Positions 8,432 through 17,106 of a stretch of 64,000 nt of DNA are shown one piece after another (positions within the stretch are counted from its first letter, which is position 1; every line of letters begins with the position of its first letter). Under the pieces are notes generated by a model. It made no database searches and had not been told where the DNA came from. It saw only the letters and a list, made by a program, of their open reading frames with translations. A program made the translations under genes and the position numbers. This stretch comes from Cryobacterium psychrotolerans (GTDB lineage: Bacteria; Actinomycetota; Actinomycetes; Actinomycetales; Microbacteriaceae), in NCBI RefSeq assembly GCF_900101115.1, contig NZ_FNFU01000001.1, positions 62,001 through 126,000 of the forward strand. Reading direction: 5' to 3'.

Positions 8432-9409
8432 TCAGGGCGCCAGCAGGATCTTCCCCACGTGCGCCGACGACTCCATCCGCCGGTGCGCATCCGCCGCCGA
8501 CGAGAACGGGAATCGGCTGTCGATCACCGGGCGGAAGGCTCCGGATTCGACCCAGGGCCAGACATCCGTTCGGATGCCGCGCATGATCGCGGCCTTCTCC
8601 TCGAACGGGCGCGAGCGCAGCGTGGTGCCCCAGTACCGGCCCCGCTTCTGCATGAGGTGGAACGGGTTGAAGCTCGCGTTCTCGCCGCTCTGGTTGGCGA
8701 TCACCATGATGCGTCCGCCCATCGCCAGCGCCGCCACATTGCGCGCCGCGTACGAGCCGCCGATGATGTCGAGAATCACGTCGGCCCCGTGCCCGTCGGT
8801 CGCGGCCGCGATTTCGGCCGGGAAGTCCTGCTCGCGGTAGTTGATCAGGATCTCCGCCCCGAGGCTGCGGCACACAGCGAGTTTCGAAGCCGATCCGGCC
8901 GTCACGGCCACCCGCGCGCCGGCCAGCACGCCCAGCTGGATCGCGGTCGTGCCGATGCCGCTGGCGCCGCCGTGAACGAGCAGCGTCTCGCCGGCGGTCA
9001 GGCCCGCGCTCATGAACACGTTCGACCACACCGTCGCCAGCGCCTCGGGCAGCCCGGCCGCCTCGACGAGGTCGAGCGAGTCCGGAACCGGCAGCGCGAG
9101 GTCCTCGTGCACCACGGCCTCTGTGGCGTAGCCGCCGCCGGCGAGCAGCGCGCACACCCGGTCGCCGACCGCGAACTGCGTCGCCTCGGCCCCGACCTCG
9201 GTCACCACACCCGACACCTCGAGCCCCGGCCACTGCGGCGCCCCGGCCGGCGACGGGTAGCGCCCCTGCCGCTGCGCAACGTCCGCGCGGTTGACGCCCG
9301 CCGCGGCCACCTGAATCCGGATGTCCCTGGCGCCGACAGGCAGATCGTCCACTGTGGCGAGGGAAAGGGCTTCGGGCCCGCCGGGGGCGTTCACGAGGAT
9401 TGCGCGCAT
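8432..9409 (-). CDS. NAD(P)H quinone oxidoreductase, PIG3-type MDR
   Basis: 325 residues of the zinc-free medium-chain dehydrogenase/reductase family. Visible are GVNRADVAQRQGRYP, the substrate-loop LPEALATVWSN, and the NADP-binding HGGASGIGT near residue 145. The C-terminal ADAHRRMES...GKILL is typical of the PIG3/TP53I3 subfamily. Catalytic zinc ligands are absent, as expected. SD AGGATGAG precedes the ATG. Probably reduces quinones or aldehydes in the cytosol. Confidence 0.88.
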   Translation of the reverse strand: MRAILVNAPGGPEALSLATVDDLPVGARDIRIQVAAAGVNRADVAQRQGRYPSPAGAPQWPGLEVSGVVTEVGAEATQFAVGDRVCALLAGGGYATEAVVHEDLALPVPDSLDLVEAAGLPEALATVWSNVFMSAGLTAGETLLVHGGASGIGTTAIQLGVLAGARVAVTAGSASKLAVCRSLGAEILINYREQDFPAEIAAATDGHGADVILDIIGGSYAARNVAALAMGGRIMVIANQSGENASFNPFHLMQKRGRYWGTTLRSRPFEEKAAIMRGIRTDVWPWVESGAFRPVIDSRFPFSSAADAHRRMESSAHVGKILLAP

Positions 9410-9454
9410 GCGCTCATCCTACGAGCGTCCCACTCGCGGTCGTCGAGTCGCACC

Positions 9455-9476
9455 GGTGGTCGAGCCGGTCGAGACC
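9455..9476. repeat. GGTGGTCGAG-type short repeat
   Basis: A 22-bp unit beginning GGTGGTCGAGCC and ending GTCGAGACC, between the oxidoreductase and ice-binding genes. The same unit recurs at 17170-17191 with one change, in longer tandem forms at 10630 and 25009, and inside the first gene near 1095-1215. Confidence 0.6.
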
Positions 9477-9563
9477 CGCCGCGACGCTGGCCGAATCGCG
9501 AAGGGCCGGCGAAACGACGAACGTCGTCTCCCCGGCCCCAGCTCCTGGCCTGCGAAGTAGTAG

Positions 9564-10337
9564 CTAGTTCGCCGGTTCGGTGACTGTGTTGCTCTGCAGG
9601 GTGACCGCCGTCTGCGCCAGCAGGCGGCCGTTGATCGATGCGCCGGTGTTCATGGCGATCATGGTCTTGCTCAGGATGGTGCCCTCGAAGTGGGCGGTCG
9701 TGCCCAGCGTCACAGCGCCGGCGGTCTGCCAGAACACGTTCTTGGCCTGAATGCCGCCCACGAGGGTCACGTTCTTGGCCGGCGCCTGGTCGATGTTGCC
9801 GGAGACCTGGAAGACGAAGACGTCGTCCGGGCCCCCGGAGAGTTTGACGTCGTTGGAGATCGAAACGTCGGTGCTCCACTTGTAGAGGCCCGGGACGAGG
9901 GTGCGTCCGCCGATCTCTCCGGCACCGAGGTTGACGAAGTCCGGGTTCACGCGACCGGCCGCATCCGTGTACGCAATGCCCATGTCGCCGACGGCGGTCG
10001 TGAGCAGCGTGGCATCCGTGACCGCACACGGCGGGCCGGCGGCGTCAACCGAGTAGATGGTGCCGGTCACCTCTGGGCAGCTCAGCAGGATGGCGGCACC
10101 GGTGATCGGGCTCGACCCGACGTTGCCGGTGACGGCCGAGGAGGGGACATCCGTCACCCCGGTCTGTGACAGGATCGCGAAGGTGCCGGCAACGCCGAGG
10201 GCGACGGGCGCCTGGGGGGTGGGGCTCGCGACGGCTGCTCCGCCGAGGCCGGCGCTGCCGACTCCGACCACCGCGATGGCCACCAGGGCAGCCAGAAGCC
10301 GTTTGCGCGGGGTGGATAGAAGCTGGAATTTGGTCAT
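9564..10337 (-). CDS. Secreted ice-binding protein, DUF3494
   Basis: 257 residues. A signal peptide (basic KRLLAA, hydrophobic core, AVASP cleavage region) precedes one DUF3494 ice-binding domain, recognised by LGVAGTFAILSQTGVT, SSAVTGNVGSSPITG, the VNLGAGEIGG-TLVPGLYKW segment, DDVFVFQVSGN and TAHFEGTILS. These proteins form a beta-solenoid with an ice-binding face and are secreted to inhibit ice recrystallisation. The start at 10337 is chosen for its SD (GAGGGAGAG) and because the signal peptide begins there. No anchor is seen, so it is probably released. A structured-looking leader lies upstream. Confidence 0.92.
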   Translation of the reverse strand: MTKFQLLSTPRKRLLAALVAIAVVGVGSAGLGGAAVASPTPQAPVALGVAGTFAILSQTGVTDVPSSAVTGNVGSSPITGAAILLSCPEVTGTIYSVDAAGPPCAVTDATLLTTAVGDMGIAYTDAAGRVNPDFVNLGAGEIGGRTLVPGLYKWSTDVSISNDVKLSGGPDDVFVFQVSGNIDQAPAKNVTLVGGIQAKNVFWQTAGAVTLGTTAHFEGTILSKTMIAMNTGASINGRLLAQTAVTLQSNTVTEPAN

Positions 10338-10374
10338 GGTGCTCTCCCTCTCAATGGACCCGCAGGATGCGGAT

Positions 10375-10500
10375 TGGGCAGGGCCGCGGTGGGCGCGGTC
10401 TCCGATGCTGCACATCGGGTTTCTGGGCGTTGGCCACCTGCGCCCCTGGCCTGATTCACCCAAAGAAAGAGAGCCCCCGGTCCCACGATCAACGGGCGTC
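10375..10500 (-). promoter_or_regulatory. Structured 5' leader of the ice-binding gene, weak ydaO-like motif
   Basis: On the minus strand the leader contains CCGGGGGC, a short loop, then GGGTGAATC. This resembles the P3 core of the ydaO/yuaA (cyclic-di-AMP) riboswitch (GGGGGAC...GGGGUGAAUC). It is followed by a GGGGCG...CGCCC helix and a CCGATG/CATCGG hairpin. The conserved 3' strand of ydaO is only loosely matched, so this is a candidate only. Confidence 0.25.
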
Positions 10501-10629
10501 CACCACGCACTCTTGTGTGCACGCCCCACGGGACCGATTCCAACGAATCGAATCTGTCTACCCCAACAGTAGGGGTGTCCCGGCTGCCCAGCGTGAAGCC
10601 CGGAGGCGTGTTCTCCTGACGTTCACCCC

Positions 10630-10670
10630 GGTGGTCGAGCCCTCGGTGGTCGAGCCCTCGGTGGTCGACC
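10630..10670. repeat. Tandem 15-bp GGTGGTCGAG repeat
   Basis: Three tandem copies of GGTGGTCGAGCCCTC, the last diverging to GGTGGTCGACCC, just downstream of the BadF-type kinase stop. Same family as the repeats at 9455, 17170 and 25009. Confidence 0.7.
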
Positions 10671-10689
10671 CAGGTTCACCGGACACCCC

Positions 10690-11655
10690 TCAGCGAGAGC
10701 GAAGAACCGCGAGCGCCTTCTCCGATAACGGGGTGCCGGCTCGCTTTGCCGCATAGAGCGCGGCGCCCACGACGGGGCTGAACAGGGGTGGGCGCAGGTC
10801 GTAGTTCGGATTGTCCGCGACCAGGGCGTCTTCGAAGCCCCGGCGAATGAACTCCGCGTTGAACATCCCGCCCGAGTACGACACCGGGACAAGGTCGTCC
10901 ACGCCGAAGCCGAGCTCGACACGTGTGGTTTCGACGATCGCGGCCAGTTCAACGCACGCGTCGGTCAGAATGCCGGCCGCAACGGCGTCACCCTGCAACT
11001 CCGCATCGACGACCGTCCGGGACAGGTCGGCGATATCGCTTCGCCGGCCCTGCCAGCGGTCGACCACGATGTGGATCAGGTCGAGGTCGCTCGTCACGCC
11101 GACCCGCGACTTGATCGCGTCGTACAGGGGGCCGCGGGGGAGCCGGCCATCACTCATCCGGGTGAAGGCGTTCAGGCCTCGGATGGCGATCCAGTACGCA
11201 GAGCCTTCGTCGCCGAACAGCTCGCCCCATCCGCCGGCTCGATAGCCCAGGCCGTCACGCTCTCCATAGGTCATGGAGCCGGTTCCGCTGATGACGTTGA
11301 TGCCGTCGATGCCGCCCAGTGACCCGGCCCAGCCGCAGACCATGTCGTTGTCGCAGGAGTACCGGTCGTGGCCGAGAACGTTACGGGGAAGCGCGTTCAG
11401 GGTTTCGACGTCGTCGCTCGCCTCACCGTAGCCGGGCAGACTGAAGAAGGCTTGACGGATGTCCGTTGGTTCGACGCCCGCAGAGCGGCACACCTGGCCG
11501 ACACCGTCAGCGAGCACCCGTTCGACGAGCTCGATTCCCTCGGTGAAGTAGTAGCAGCTCTGCGTTTGTGCCTCGGCCAGAATCTGTCCCGAGTCGTCGA
11601 GGAGCACGAAGGCGGTTTTCGAGCCGCCACCGTCGACGCCCAGGAACAGCGTCAC
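10690..11655 (-). CDS. N-acetylglucosamine kinase-like BadF/BadG/BcrA/BcrD family ATPase
   Basis: 321 residues of the ASKHA fold. Phosphate-1 motif FLGVDGGGSKTAFVLL at the N-terminus, SGTGSM and GGWGELFGDEGSAY in the middle, and an adenosine motif YSGGMFN. Mammalian and bacterial GlcNAc kinases share this layout. The GTG start at 11655 overlaps the SIS gene stop by 4 bp (GTGA), so the two are coupled. With the SIS isomerase and sugar ABC importer nearby, it probably phosphorylates an imported amino sugar. Confidence 0.85.
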   Translation of the reverse strand: MTLFLGVDGGGSKTAFVLLDDSGQILAEAQTQSCYYFTEGIELVERVLADGVGQVCRSAGVEPTDIRQAFFSLPGYGEASDDVETLNALPRNVLGHDRYSCDNDMVCGWAGSLGGIDGINVISGTGSMTYGERDGLGYRAGGWGELFGDEGSAYWIAIRGLNAFTRMSDGRLPRGPLYDAIKSRVGVTSDLDLIHIVVDRWQGRRSDIADLSRTVVDAELQGDAVAAGILTDACVELAAIVETTRVELGFGVDDLVPVSYSGGMFNAEFIRRGFEDALVADNPNYDLRPPLFSPVVGAALYAAKRAGTPLSEKALAVLRSR

Positions 11656-12860
11656 GGCCGGGCGCTCGCGCCCGCGGTTTCGCCCGCGGCAGGCGCCAAC
11701 GGGTGGATGGTGACGCCCTGGACAACGCGGTTGACGTCGCCTCCGGGGAACGGGTTGTCTGCTGTCGTGCCGAGCTCTAGGGCGAACGACAAACCCAGGA
11801 TCTGTGCCACGACGACGTAGCCTACGGCAAGGTACGCGTCGTTCAGGCCGGCCAGCCCCTCGAGAACCCACGATTCGCCGAGCGACGCAGGCAGCGGCTC
11901 TGAGGCGATCGCGATGACGCTTTCCGGCTTCTGGGTTGAGCGGAGCTCGGCGATGATGTCCAGGTCGTACTGGCGGGTGTACGGGTCCGATGACACGTAG
12001 ACGAGCACGAGCGTGCGGTCGTCGAGCACGGCCTTGGGGCCGTGGCGAAAGCCCAATGCGGAGTCGAAGTAGGTGACGACCCGGCCCGCGGTGAGCTCCA
12101 GGAGCTTCAGGGCCGATTCGCGAGCCAGGCCGGTCAGCGGGCCGCTTCCCAGGTACACGATCCGGTCGTATCCGCCCGCGGCGAGCTGGCGGATCGCCTG
12201 CTGCCGGGACTGGATGACCTGCGTCGCGGCGGCGGCGAGGGCGCTGACTGCTGCGTCATTCTCGCCCCCCAGGATGAGCAGGCACGACAGCAGCATCGAC
12301 GTGAAGCTCGAGGTCATCGCGAACCCCTCGTCGTTGGAGCGCTCGGGCATCAGCACGGTCATGGACTTCTCGCGACCCTCGTGCTCCCGGTAGAGGCCGC
12401 CGACCCGGTCGCAGGTCAGCACCAGGTGGCTCACGTCGGTGAGGCATTCGTCGGCCAGGCGGGTTGCGGCGATACTCTCCGGGCTGTTGCCCGATCGGGC
12501 AAAGGAGATGAGCAGTGTGGGCAGATCCTCCGCGAGAGCGTCCCGCGGGTTCGAGACGATGTCCGTGGTCGCGAGGGCGTCGACGCGACGGTCGAGAAGC
12601 CGGGAGAGGGCCGGAGCCGCGATCTGCCCGACGAAGGCGGACGTGCCGGCTCCGGTCAGCACGATGCGCAGATCGGGGCGGGCCAGCAGCGGCGCGAGGA
12701 ATGCATCCAGATCCTGGCGCAGAGCCGCGATCGCGGATGCGGCCTCGCCCCAGACCTCGGGCTGCTGGAGGATCTCGCGGACCGTGGCTACAGAGCCGGG
12801 GCCGGGGGTGAGGACGCCGGGTGAGGTGAGCGGACTAGTCATTAGTAAATACTGCGACAT
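11652..12860 (-). CDS. agaS: SIS domain sugar isomerase/deaminase, AgaS-like
   Basis: About 402 residues with two SIS domains. The first contains LTGAGTSAFVGQ and LLISFARSGNSPES, the second VYLGSGPLTGLARESALKLLELT and FRHGPKAVLDD. This is the pattern of AgaS (tagatose-6-phosphate ketose/aldose isomerase, in practice a galactosamine-6-phosphate deaminase/isomerase). The start is uncertain: ATG at 12860 or 12842, neither with a clear SD. A perfect TGCGTG/CACGCA palindrome lies 3 bp upstream of the longer start. Coupled to the kinase downstream and divergent from the DeoR regulator. Confidence 0.8.
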   Translation of the reverse strand: MSQYLLMTSPLTSPGVLTPGPGSVATVREILQQPEVWGEAASAIAALRQDLDAFLAPLLARPDLRIVLTGAGTSAFVGQIAAPALSRLLDRRVDALATTDIVSNPRDALAEDLPTLLISFARSGNSPESIAATRLADECLTDVSHLVLTCDRVGGLYREHEGREKSMTVLMPERSNDEGFAMTSSFTSMLLSCLLILGGENDAAVSALAAAATQVIQSRQQAIRQLAAGGYDRIVYLGSGPLTGLARESALKLLELTAGRVVTYFDSALGFRHGPKAVLDDRTLVLVYVSSDPYTRQYDLDIIAELRSTQKPESVIAIASEPLPASLGESWVLEGLAGLNDAYLAVGYVVVAQILGLSFALELGTTADNPFPGGDVNRVVQGVTIHPLAPAAGETAGASARP

Positions 12861-12862
12861 AC

Positions 12863-12877
12863 TGCGTGCTTCACGCA
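12863..12877. promoter_or_regulatory. Operator candidate in the agaS-deoR intergenic region
   Basis: TGCGTG-CTT-CACGCA is a perfect inverted repeat in the roughly 80-bp space between agaS and the divergent DeoR gene. A similar TGCG...CGCA site lies in front of the solute-binding protein gene (17072-17085), and a weaker TGCGCATTTGAGACA at 12917. The DeoR protein encoded here is the natural candidate to bind them. Confidence 0.5.
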
Positions 12878-12943
12878 ATATCACGAGCGTTTTGGCGCTA
12901 AAGTGGGCACAAACAATGCGCATTTGAGACAAGAAAGCGAATC

Positions 12944-13810
12944 ATGTCCACTGACGGCTACTTCGAAGCCCATCCTCGCGCAGTATCCGCGAAGCGCTCC
13001 GACCGGATGCGAGCGGTCCTGTCCGCGCTTCAGGAGCAGAACACAATGTCCCTGGCCTCTCTCGCCAGGGACCTCGGGGTGTCGGCCGCGACTCTCCGGC
13101 GGGATCTGGCCGACCTCGACGAGCAGGGCCTTCTCGTGCGCACCCACGGAGGCGCCCGCGCATTGGAATCCCACAGCGAGATTCCGGTCCGGCTTCGCGA
13201 CACCCAGTTCAGGGAAGCCAAACAACGTATCGCCAGGCGCGCGGTCGAAATGATCCCCTCCGGCCCGTATGCCGTGGCGATCAGTGGCGGCACCACCACG
13301 GCGGAGGTCGCCAGGGCCCTCGGCAATCGCGCGGAGTTGACGATCGTGACCAACTCGCTCACGACCGCTTTGGAGTGCGCGGCGCGGCCCCAGCTCAAGG
13401 TGATCATCACCGGCGGGGTCGTGCGGTTGAGTTCGTTCGAGGCCGTCGGGTCACTGTCGGAGAACACGTTCAAGGCGATCAACGTGGGCACGGCCATCCT
13501 CGGCACCGACGGCATCACGGCCGCCGGCGGGGTGACGACGCACGATGACACCGAGGCCCGCACGAACAACGCGATGGTCGCCAGCGCCCAGCGAGTGATC
13601 GTGGTCGCGGACGGTTCGAAGGTCGGGCGGGTGACCCTGGCGAAAATGGCGGACCTGTCCCAGATCAGCGACTTGATCACCGACTCGAATGCAGACCCGG
13701 TCGAGCTGGAGCGCATCGCCGACGCCGGCGTGCAGGTGCACGTCGTCGATCTCACCGGGGCGCGGCCGTCACGCCTCAAGCAGGCGAAGGCCGCCTCCCC
13801 GGACGCTTAG
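12944..13810 (+). CDS. DeoR/GlpR family transcriptional regulator
   Basis: 288 residues. The N-terminal winged HTH (SLASLARDLGVSAATLRRDL, residues about 35-55) is followed by the DeoR sugar-sensor domain with IPVRLRDTQF, AISGGTTTAEVAR, TNSLTTALE and ITGGVVR. It is divergent from the AgaS-like gene and lies next to the sugar ABC importer, so it is probably the local repressor, relieved by a phosphosugar. Weak SD (AAGAAAGCGA). Confidence 0.88.
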   Translation: MSTDGYFEAHPRAVSAKRSDRMRAVLSALQEQNTMSLASLARDLGVSAATLRRDLADLDEQGLLVRTHGGARALESHSEIPVRLRDTQFREAKQRIARRAVEMIPSGPYAVAISGGTTTAEVARALGNRAELTIVTNSLTTALECAARPQLKVIITGGVVRLSSFEAVGSLSENTFKAINVGTAILGTDGITAAGGVTTHDDTEARTNNAMVASAQRVIVVADGSKVGRVTLAKMADLSQISDLITDSNADPVELERIADAGVQVHVVDLTGARPSRLKQAKAASPDA

Positions 13811-13820
13811 CCGGCCCCGG

Positions 13821-14657
13821 CTACTTCACGCTTCCGGCGAGCAGCCCACTGACGATGTACTTGTTCAGGATCAGGGCGATGGCCGCGGGAACGGCGATGG
13901 CGATGATTCCGGCGGCGCTGAGCAGCGAGAAGGGCACGACGTGCCTGCCCTGCAGCGCGGCGATGACGACAGTCAAAGGCTGCGTCGACAGGTCGCTCGA
14001 CAGCACGAGCGGGAACAGGAACTGACCCCACGCGAACAGGAACGTGATGATCGCGGTGGAGATGATTCCGGGCAGCGCCAGGGGAATCACGATGTGCCAC
14101 AGGATCTTCATCCGGCTGGCGCCATCCATGGTGCCGGCTTCCTCAATGGCCAACGGAAGACTCGACATGTAGTTGTAGAGAATCCAGGTCGCGAGCGGGA
14201 GGAACCCCGAGACGTACACGAGCACGATGCCCGTATACGTGTTCACGAGGCCGAATGTGCTCAGGATGCGGTAGATCGGGATCAGGGTCGTGTACGCCGG
14301 GAATGCCATCGTGGCGAGCACGGCGTAGAACAGGATCTTCCCGCCCCGGAACTTCATCCGGGCGAATGCGTACGCCGCGAGCGTCGCCAGCACGACGGTG
14401 ATCACGGTGGCCAGCGTGCACTCGATCAGGATGTTGATGGAGGACTGGCGAATGGCCGCTGCGGTCTCACCCTCGCCGGTGAGCAGCGCCAGGTAGTTGG
14501 ACAACGTCGGAGTGGGCGGAACGTAATTCGAGGGCTTCGAGCTCACCTGGGCATCCGTTTGAAGGCTGGTGTTCAGCGCCCAGTACACGGGCACGAGCGA
14601 CCAGATCACGATGAAGGCGACTCCGAACCATCGGAACCAGTGCGGACGGCGATTCAT
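13821..14657 (-). CDS. Carbohydrate ABC transporter permease (MalG type)
   Basis: 278 residues with six predicted membrane helices and the inner-loop EAA motif (EEAGTMDGASRMKILWHI) that docks the ATPase. Its ATG overlaps the stop of the upstream permease by one base (TGATG), so the two are translated together. No ATPase gene is present; in actinobacteria a shared MsiK-like ATPase encoded elsewhere usually energises such importers. Third gene of the importer operon. Confidence 0.9.
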   Translation of the reverse strand: MNRRPHWFRWFGVAFIVIWSLVPVYWALNTSLQTDAQVSSKPSNYVPPTPTLSNYLALLTGEGETAAAIRQSSINILIECTLATVITVVLATLAAYAFARMKFRGGKILFYAVLATMAFPAYTTLIPIYRILSTFGLVNTYTGIVLVYVSGFLPLATWILYNYMSSLPLAIEEAGTMDGASRMKILWHIVIPLALPGIISTAIITFLFAWGQFLFPLVLSSDLSTQPLTVVIAALQGRHVVPFSLLSAAGIIAIAVPAAIALILNKYIVSGLLAGSVK

Positions 14658-15610
14658 CAGTACTCCACAGGGCGGTAGACGAGCTTGAGAATTCCGAGCG
14701 ACAGCACCAGCGTGACGATCGTGATGATGAGCGACAACGCGTATCCCTGCCCGAAGTCAAGGTTTTGGAAGCTGATGAAGTAGGTCTGCATGGTGACGGA
14801 TGCTCCGGTGCTGGCAGCACCGTTGAGAATGTAGGGCTGGTCGAAGATGTTGAGGGTCGCGATCACCGCCTGCACCATCGCGATGGTGATGCCCGGCGCG
14901 GTGAGCGGCAGGGTGACCGACCAGAACACCTTCCACGGCGACCCGCCGTCCAGGCTCGCGGCTTCATAGAGTTCATCGGGGATGTTCTGCATTGAGGCCA
15001 GCACGAGCAGGGTGGAAAGCGGGGTGATCTGCCAGACCTGCACCATCTCGATGGCCAGGATTGTCATGAATTTGTTCTGGCCGAGGAAGACCTGGTACGT
15101 GTCGATCAGGTGCATGGAGGTCAGCAGGCTGTTGACCAGGCCGGTATTGCTGTCCCAGATGTTGCTCCAGATGATCCCGTTGACCACGCCCGGGAGGGCC
15201 CAGGGCAGAATCAGCACGGCGATGAGCAGGGAGCGACCGAGGAACTTCTTGCGCAGGATGACCGCGAAGAACACCGCGAGCACCGTCGACAGGATGACGC
15301 CGACGAGCACGTAGATCACCGTGTTGCCCATGCTCGAGAGCACGCCGGCGTCGTTGAACAGGTTGACGAAGTTTTCAAAGCCGTTGAACCGCACGGGCGG
15401 ATTCAGCGCCTGGTCCTTGAAGAACGAGGCCACGATCGTGAAGAGCGCGGGGATCAGGGCGAGGCTGATGATGAAGAGTGCGAGCGGGGTGACGAGGGCG
15501 TAGGGCAGGATGTCGAATCGGCCGCGCCGTTTGGCCCCGGGGGACGCGAGCTTCGCGCGTCCCCCAGGGCCTACGACTGGGGCGTTCTTGACCCGGGTAT
15601 CAGCGTTCAC
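14657..15610 (-). CDS. Sugar ABC transporter permease (MalF type)
   Basis: 317 residues. A basic, Gly/Pro-rich N-terminal tail precedes six membrane helices; the EAA loop reads YEAASLDGGSPWKVFWSVTLP. GTG start with no obvious SD. It lies 37 bp after the solute-binding protein gene and overlaps the second permease. Works with both in import of an (amino)sugar across the cytoplasmic membrane. Confidence 0.9.
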   Translation of the reverse strand: MNADTRVKNAPVVGPGGRAKLASPGAKRRGRFDILPYALVTPLALFIISLALIPALFTIVASFFKDQALNPPVRFNGFENFVNLFNDAGVLSSMGNTVIYVLVGVILSTVLAVFFAVILRKKFLGRSLLIAVLILPWALPGVVNGIIWSNIWDSNTGLVNSLLTSMHLIDTYQVFLGQNKFMTILAIEMVQVWQITPLSTLLVLASMQNIPDELYEAASLDGGSPWKVFWSVTLPLTAPGITIAMVQAVIATLNIFDQPYILNGAASTGASVTMQTYFISFQNLDFGQGYALSLIITIVTLVLSLGILKLVYRPVEY

Positions 15611-15647
15611 CGTTGCGTTTCGGGTCGGGTTGCGCGTCGGGTTCGGG

Positions 15648-16976
15648 TCACGAGCCGCTTGAGAGCTTGTCAGCGGTGTCGGAGATCGCCTTCATCGCAT
15701 CCTTGACGCTCATGGAGCCCGCTGCGGCCGCGTGCAGGTTGGTGTTGACCGCTCGGGAGAACTCCGGGTACCAGGCGGGCGCACCCTCGGGGAAGACCGG
15801 CCGGGCGCTGTCCTTCAGGATCGAGGTCAGCACGTCTCCGCCGGCCAGCTCGCCATCCGCGGTGAGCTGCTCGATGGCGCTCAGGCGGGAGGGGAGGAAG
15901 TAGCCGGGGAAGACGTTGTCGGGGCCTTCGCCGCCCGCGAACCCGTACTGGGCCTTCTGGGAGGTGAACCACTCGATGAACTTGGCGGCCGCTTCCTTGT
16001 ACTTGGCGGTGACGGGGATCCCGATGCCGTCCGGGTTGCTGACGTTCGGCCCGACACCGTCGACGCCGGGCGTGGGCAGGTAGGTGACCTTGCCGACGAC
16101 GCTGGACGTGTCGGGGATGTCGTAGAGGCTGCCGACGTTGCCGGAGTAGTCAGCGAACGTGGATGCGACGCCGCCCTTGGCCATGAGCGTCTGCTGGCCC
16201 TGCGTGTCGCTCACGTTGATGTTTCCCGGGGGAACGAGCCCGGACTTGACGCCGTTGACCATCCACTCGGCCGCCTTGTAGCCGGCGGAATCGGGGTCAG
16301 AGAACTGGGGCTTGCCGTCGCCGTCGAGAACGGTTCCACCGAAGGCGGCCGTGGTCTGGTACCAGTATGTGGACAGCCCTTCCGCAGCGGCGAAGGGGAT
16401 GTTCAGGGGGTGCTCGGCTACGCCGCTCGACTTCAGCTTCTCCAGGTCCGCGGTGTATTCCGCGATGGTGGTCGGCATCGTCGTGATCCCGGCCTTCTCG
16501 AACATCTCCGTGTTCACCGTCGTGGTGAGGAAGGAGGCGTCGAAGGGGATTCCGACAACGTGCCCGTCCGACACGAAGGAGTCCAGCTGCGGCATGTCCT
16601 TCTTGTAGGACTCCGTGTCCAGGTAGTCCTCGAGGGGCTCGAACCACTTCAGCGTGCCCAGCTGCCCGACCCGCGACCAGTCCACGTCTGTCGCGTCGGC
16701 GAAGTACGTCTTGGCGGCCGATGAGGCAGCGATCTTGGTCTGGAGGCTGTCCCAGTCGATGGTCGACCACTTGACCTTGATGCCCGTGTCCTTGGTGAAC
16801 TCGGCAAGAGCGGCCTTGGGCGGCGGAGCCGTGAACAGGGCGACGGTGATCGTCACGCCTTTGGTCTCTGAGGAAGACTTGTCCGCGGCAGGTGAACAGC
16901 CGGAGAGGCCGAGGCCCAGGATCGCCACACTCGCCAGGACTGCGCCCGTCCGTGTGTGTTTACGCAGTGAAGCCAT
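15648..16976 (-). CDS. ABC transporter sugar-binding lipoprotein (family 1 SBP)
   Basis: 442 residues. A lipoprotein signal with lipobox LSGC (Cys27) anchors it to the outer face of the membrane. The mature part has the type-1 extracellular solute-binding fold (KGVTITVALFTAPP, AEFTKDTGIKVKW, and IPVTAKYKEAAAKFIEWF near the C-terminus). SD GGAAGG precedes the ATG. First gene of the importer operon, with its own promoter and a palindromic operator upstream. The neighbouring kinase and AgaS-like isomerase suggest an amino sugar as ligand. Confidence 0.92.
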   Translation of the reverse strand: MASLRKHTRTGAVLASVAILGLGLSGCSPAADKSSSETKGVTITVALFTAPPPKAALAEFTKDTGIKVKWSTIDWDSLQTKIAASSAAKTYFADATDVDWSRVGQLGTLKWFEPLEDYLDTESYKKDMPQLDSFVSDGHVVGIPFDASFLTTTVNTEMFEKAGITTMPTTIAEYTADLEKLKSSGVAEHPLNIPFAAAEGLSTYWYQTTAAFGGTVLDGDGKPQFSDPDSAGYKAAEWMVNGVKSGLVPPGNINVSDTQGQQTLMAKGGVASTFADYSGNVGSLYDIPDTSSVVGKVTYLPTPGVDGVGPNVSNPDGIGIPVTAKYKEAAAKFIEWFTSQKAQYGFAGGEGPDNVFPGYFLPSRLSAIEQLTADGELAGGDVLTSILKDSARPVFPEGAPAWYPEFSRAVNTNLHAAAAGSMSVKDAMKAISDTADKLSSGS

Positions 16977-17020
16977 TTCAAACCTTCCGTTCCTGGAAAG
17001 CGCGGAAAGGCGCTCACCGC

Positions 17021-17090
17021 TGGTAACCGACCCATGACGATGCTGTCAAGTGAAATGACTGTGCCACACAGTGCGCACTTACGCAAGAAA
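17021..17090 (-). promoter_or_regulatory. Promoter and operator of the sugar importer operon
   Basis: On the minus strand a consensus -35 TTGACA (17044-17049) is followed after 17 bp by TTACCA (17021-17026) as a weak -10. Just upstream, at 17072-17085, is TGCG-CACTTA-CGCA, resembling the palindrome in front of agaS. The wider block 17071-17090 aligns with 12916-12936 (TGCGCA-TT-...-CAAGAAA). This suggests control by the DeoR regulator encoded nearby. Confidence 0.5.
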
Positions 17091-17106
17091 TGTGCATAAA
17101 AACTGC

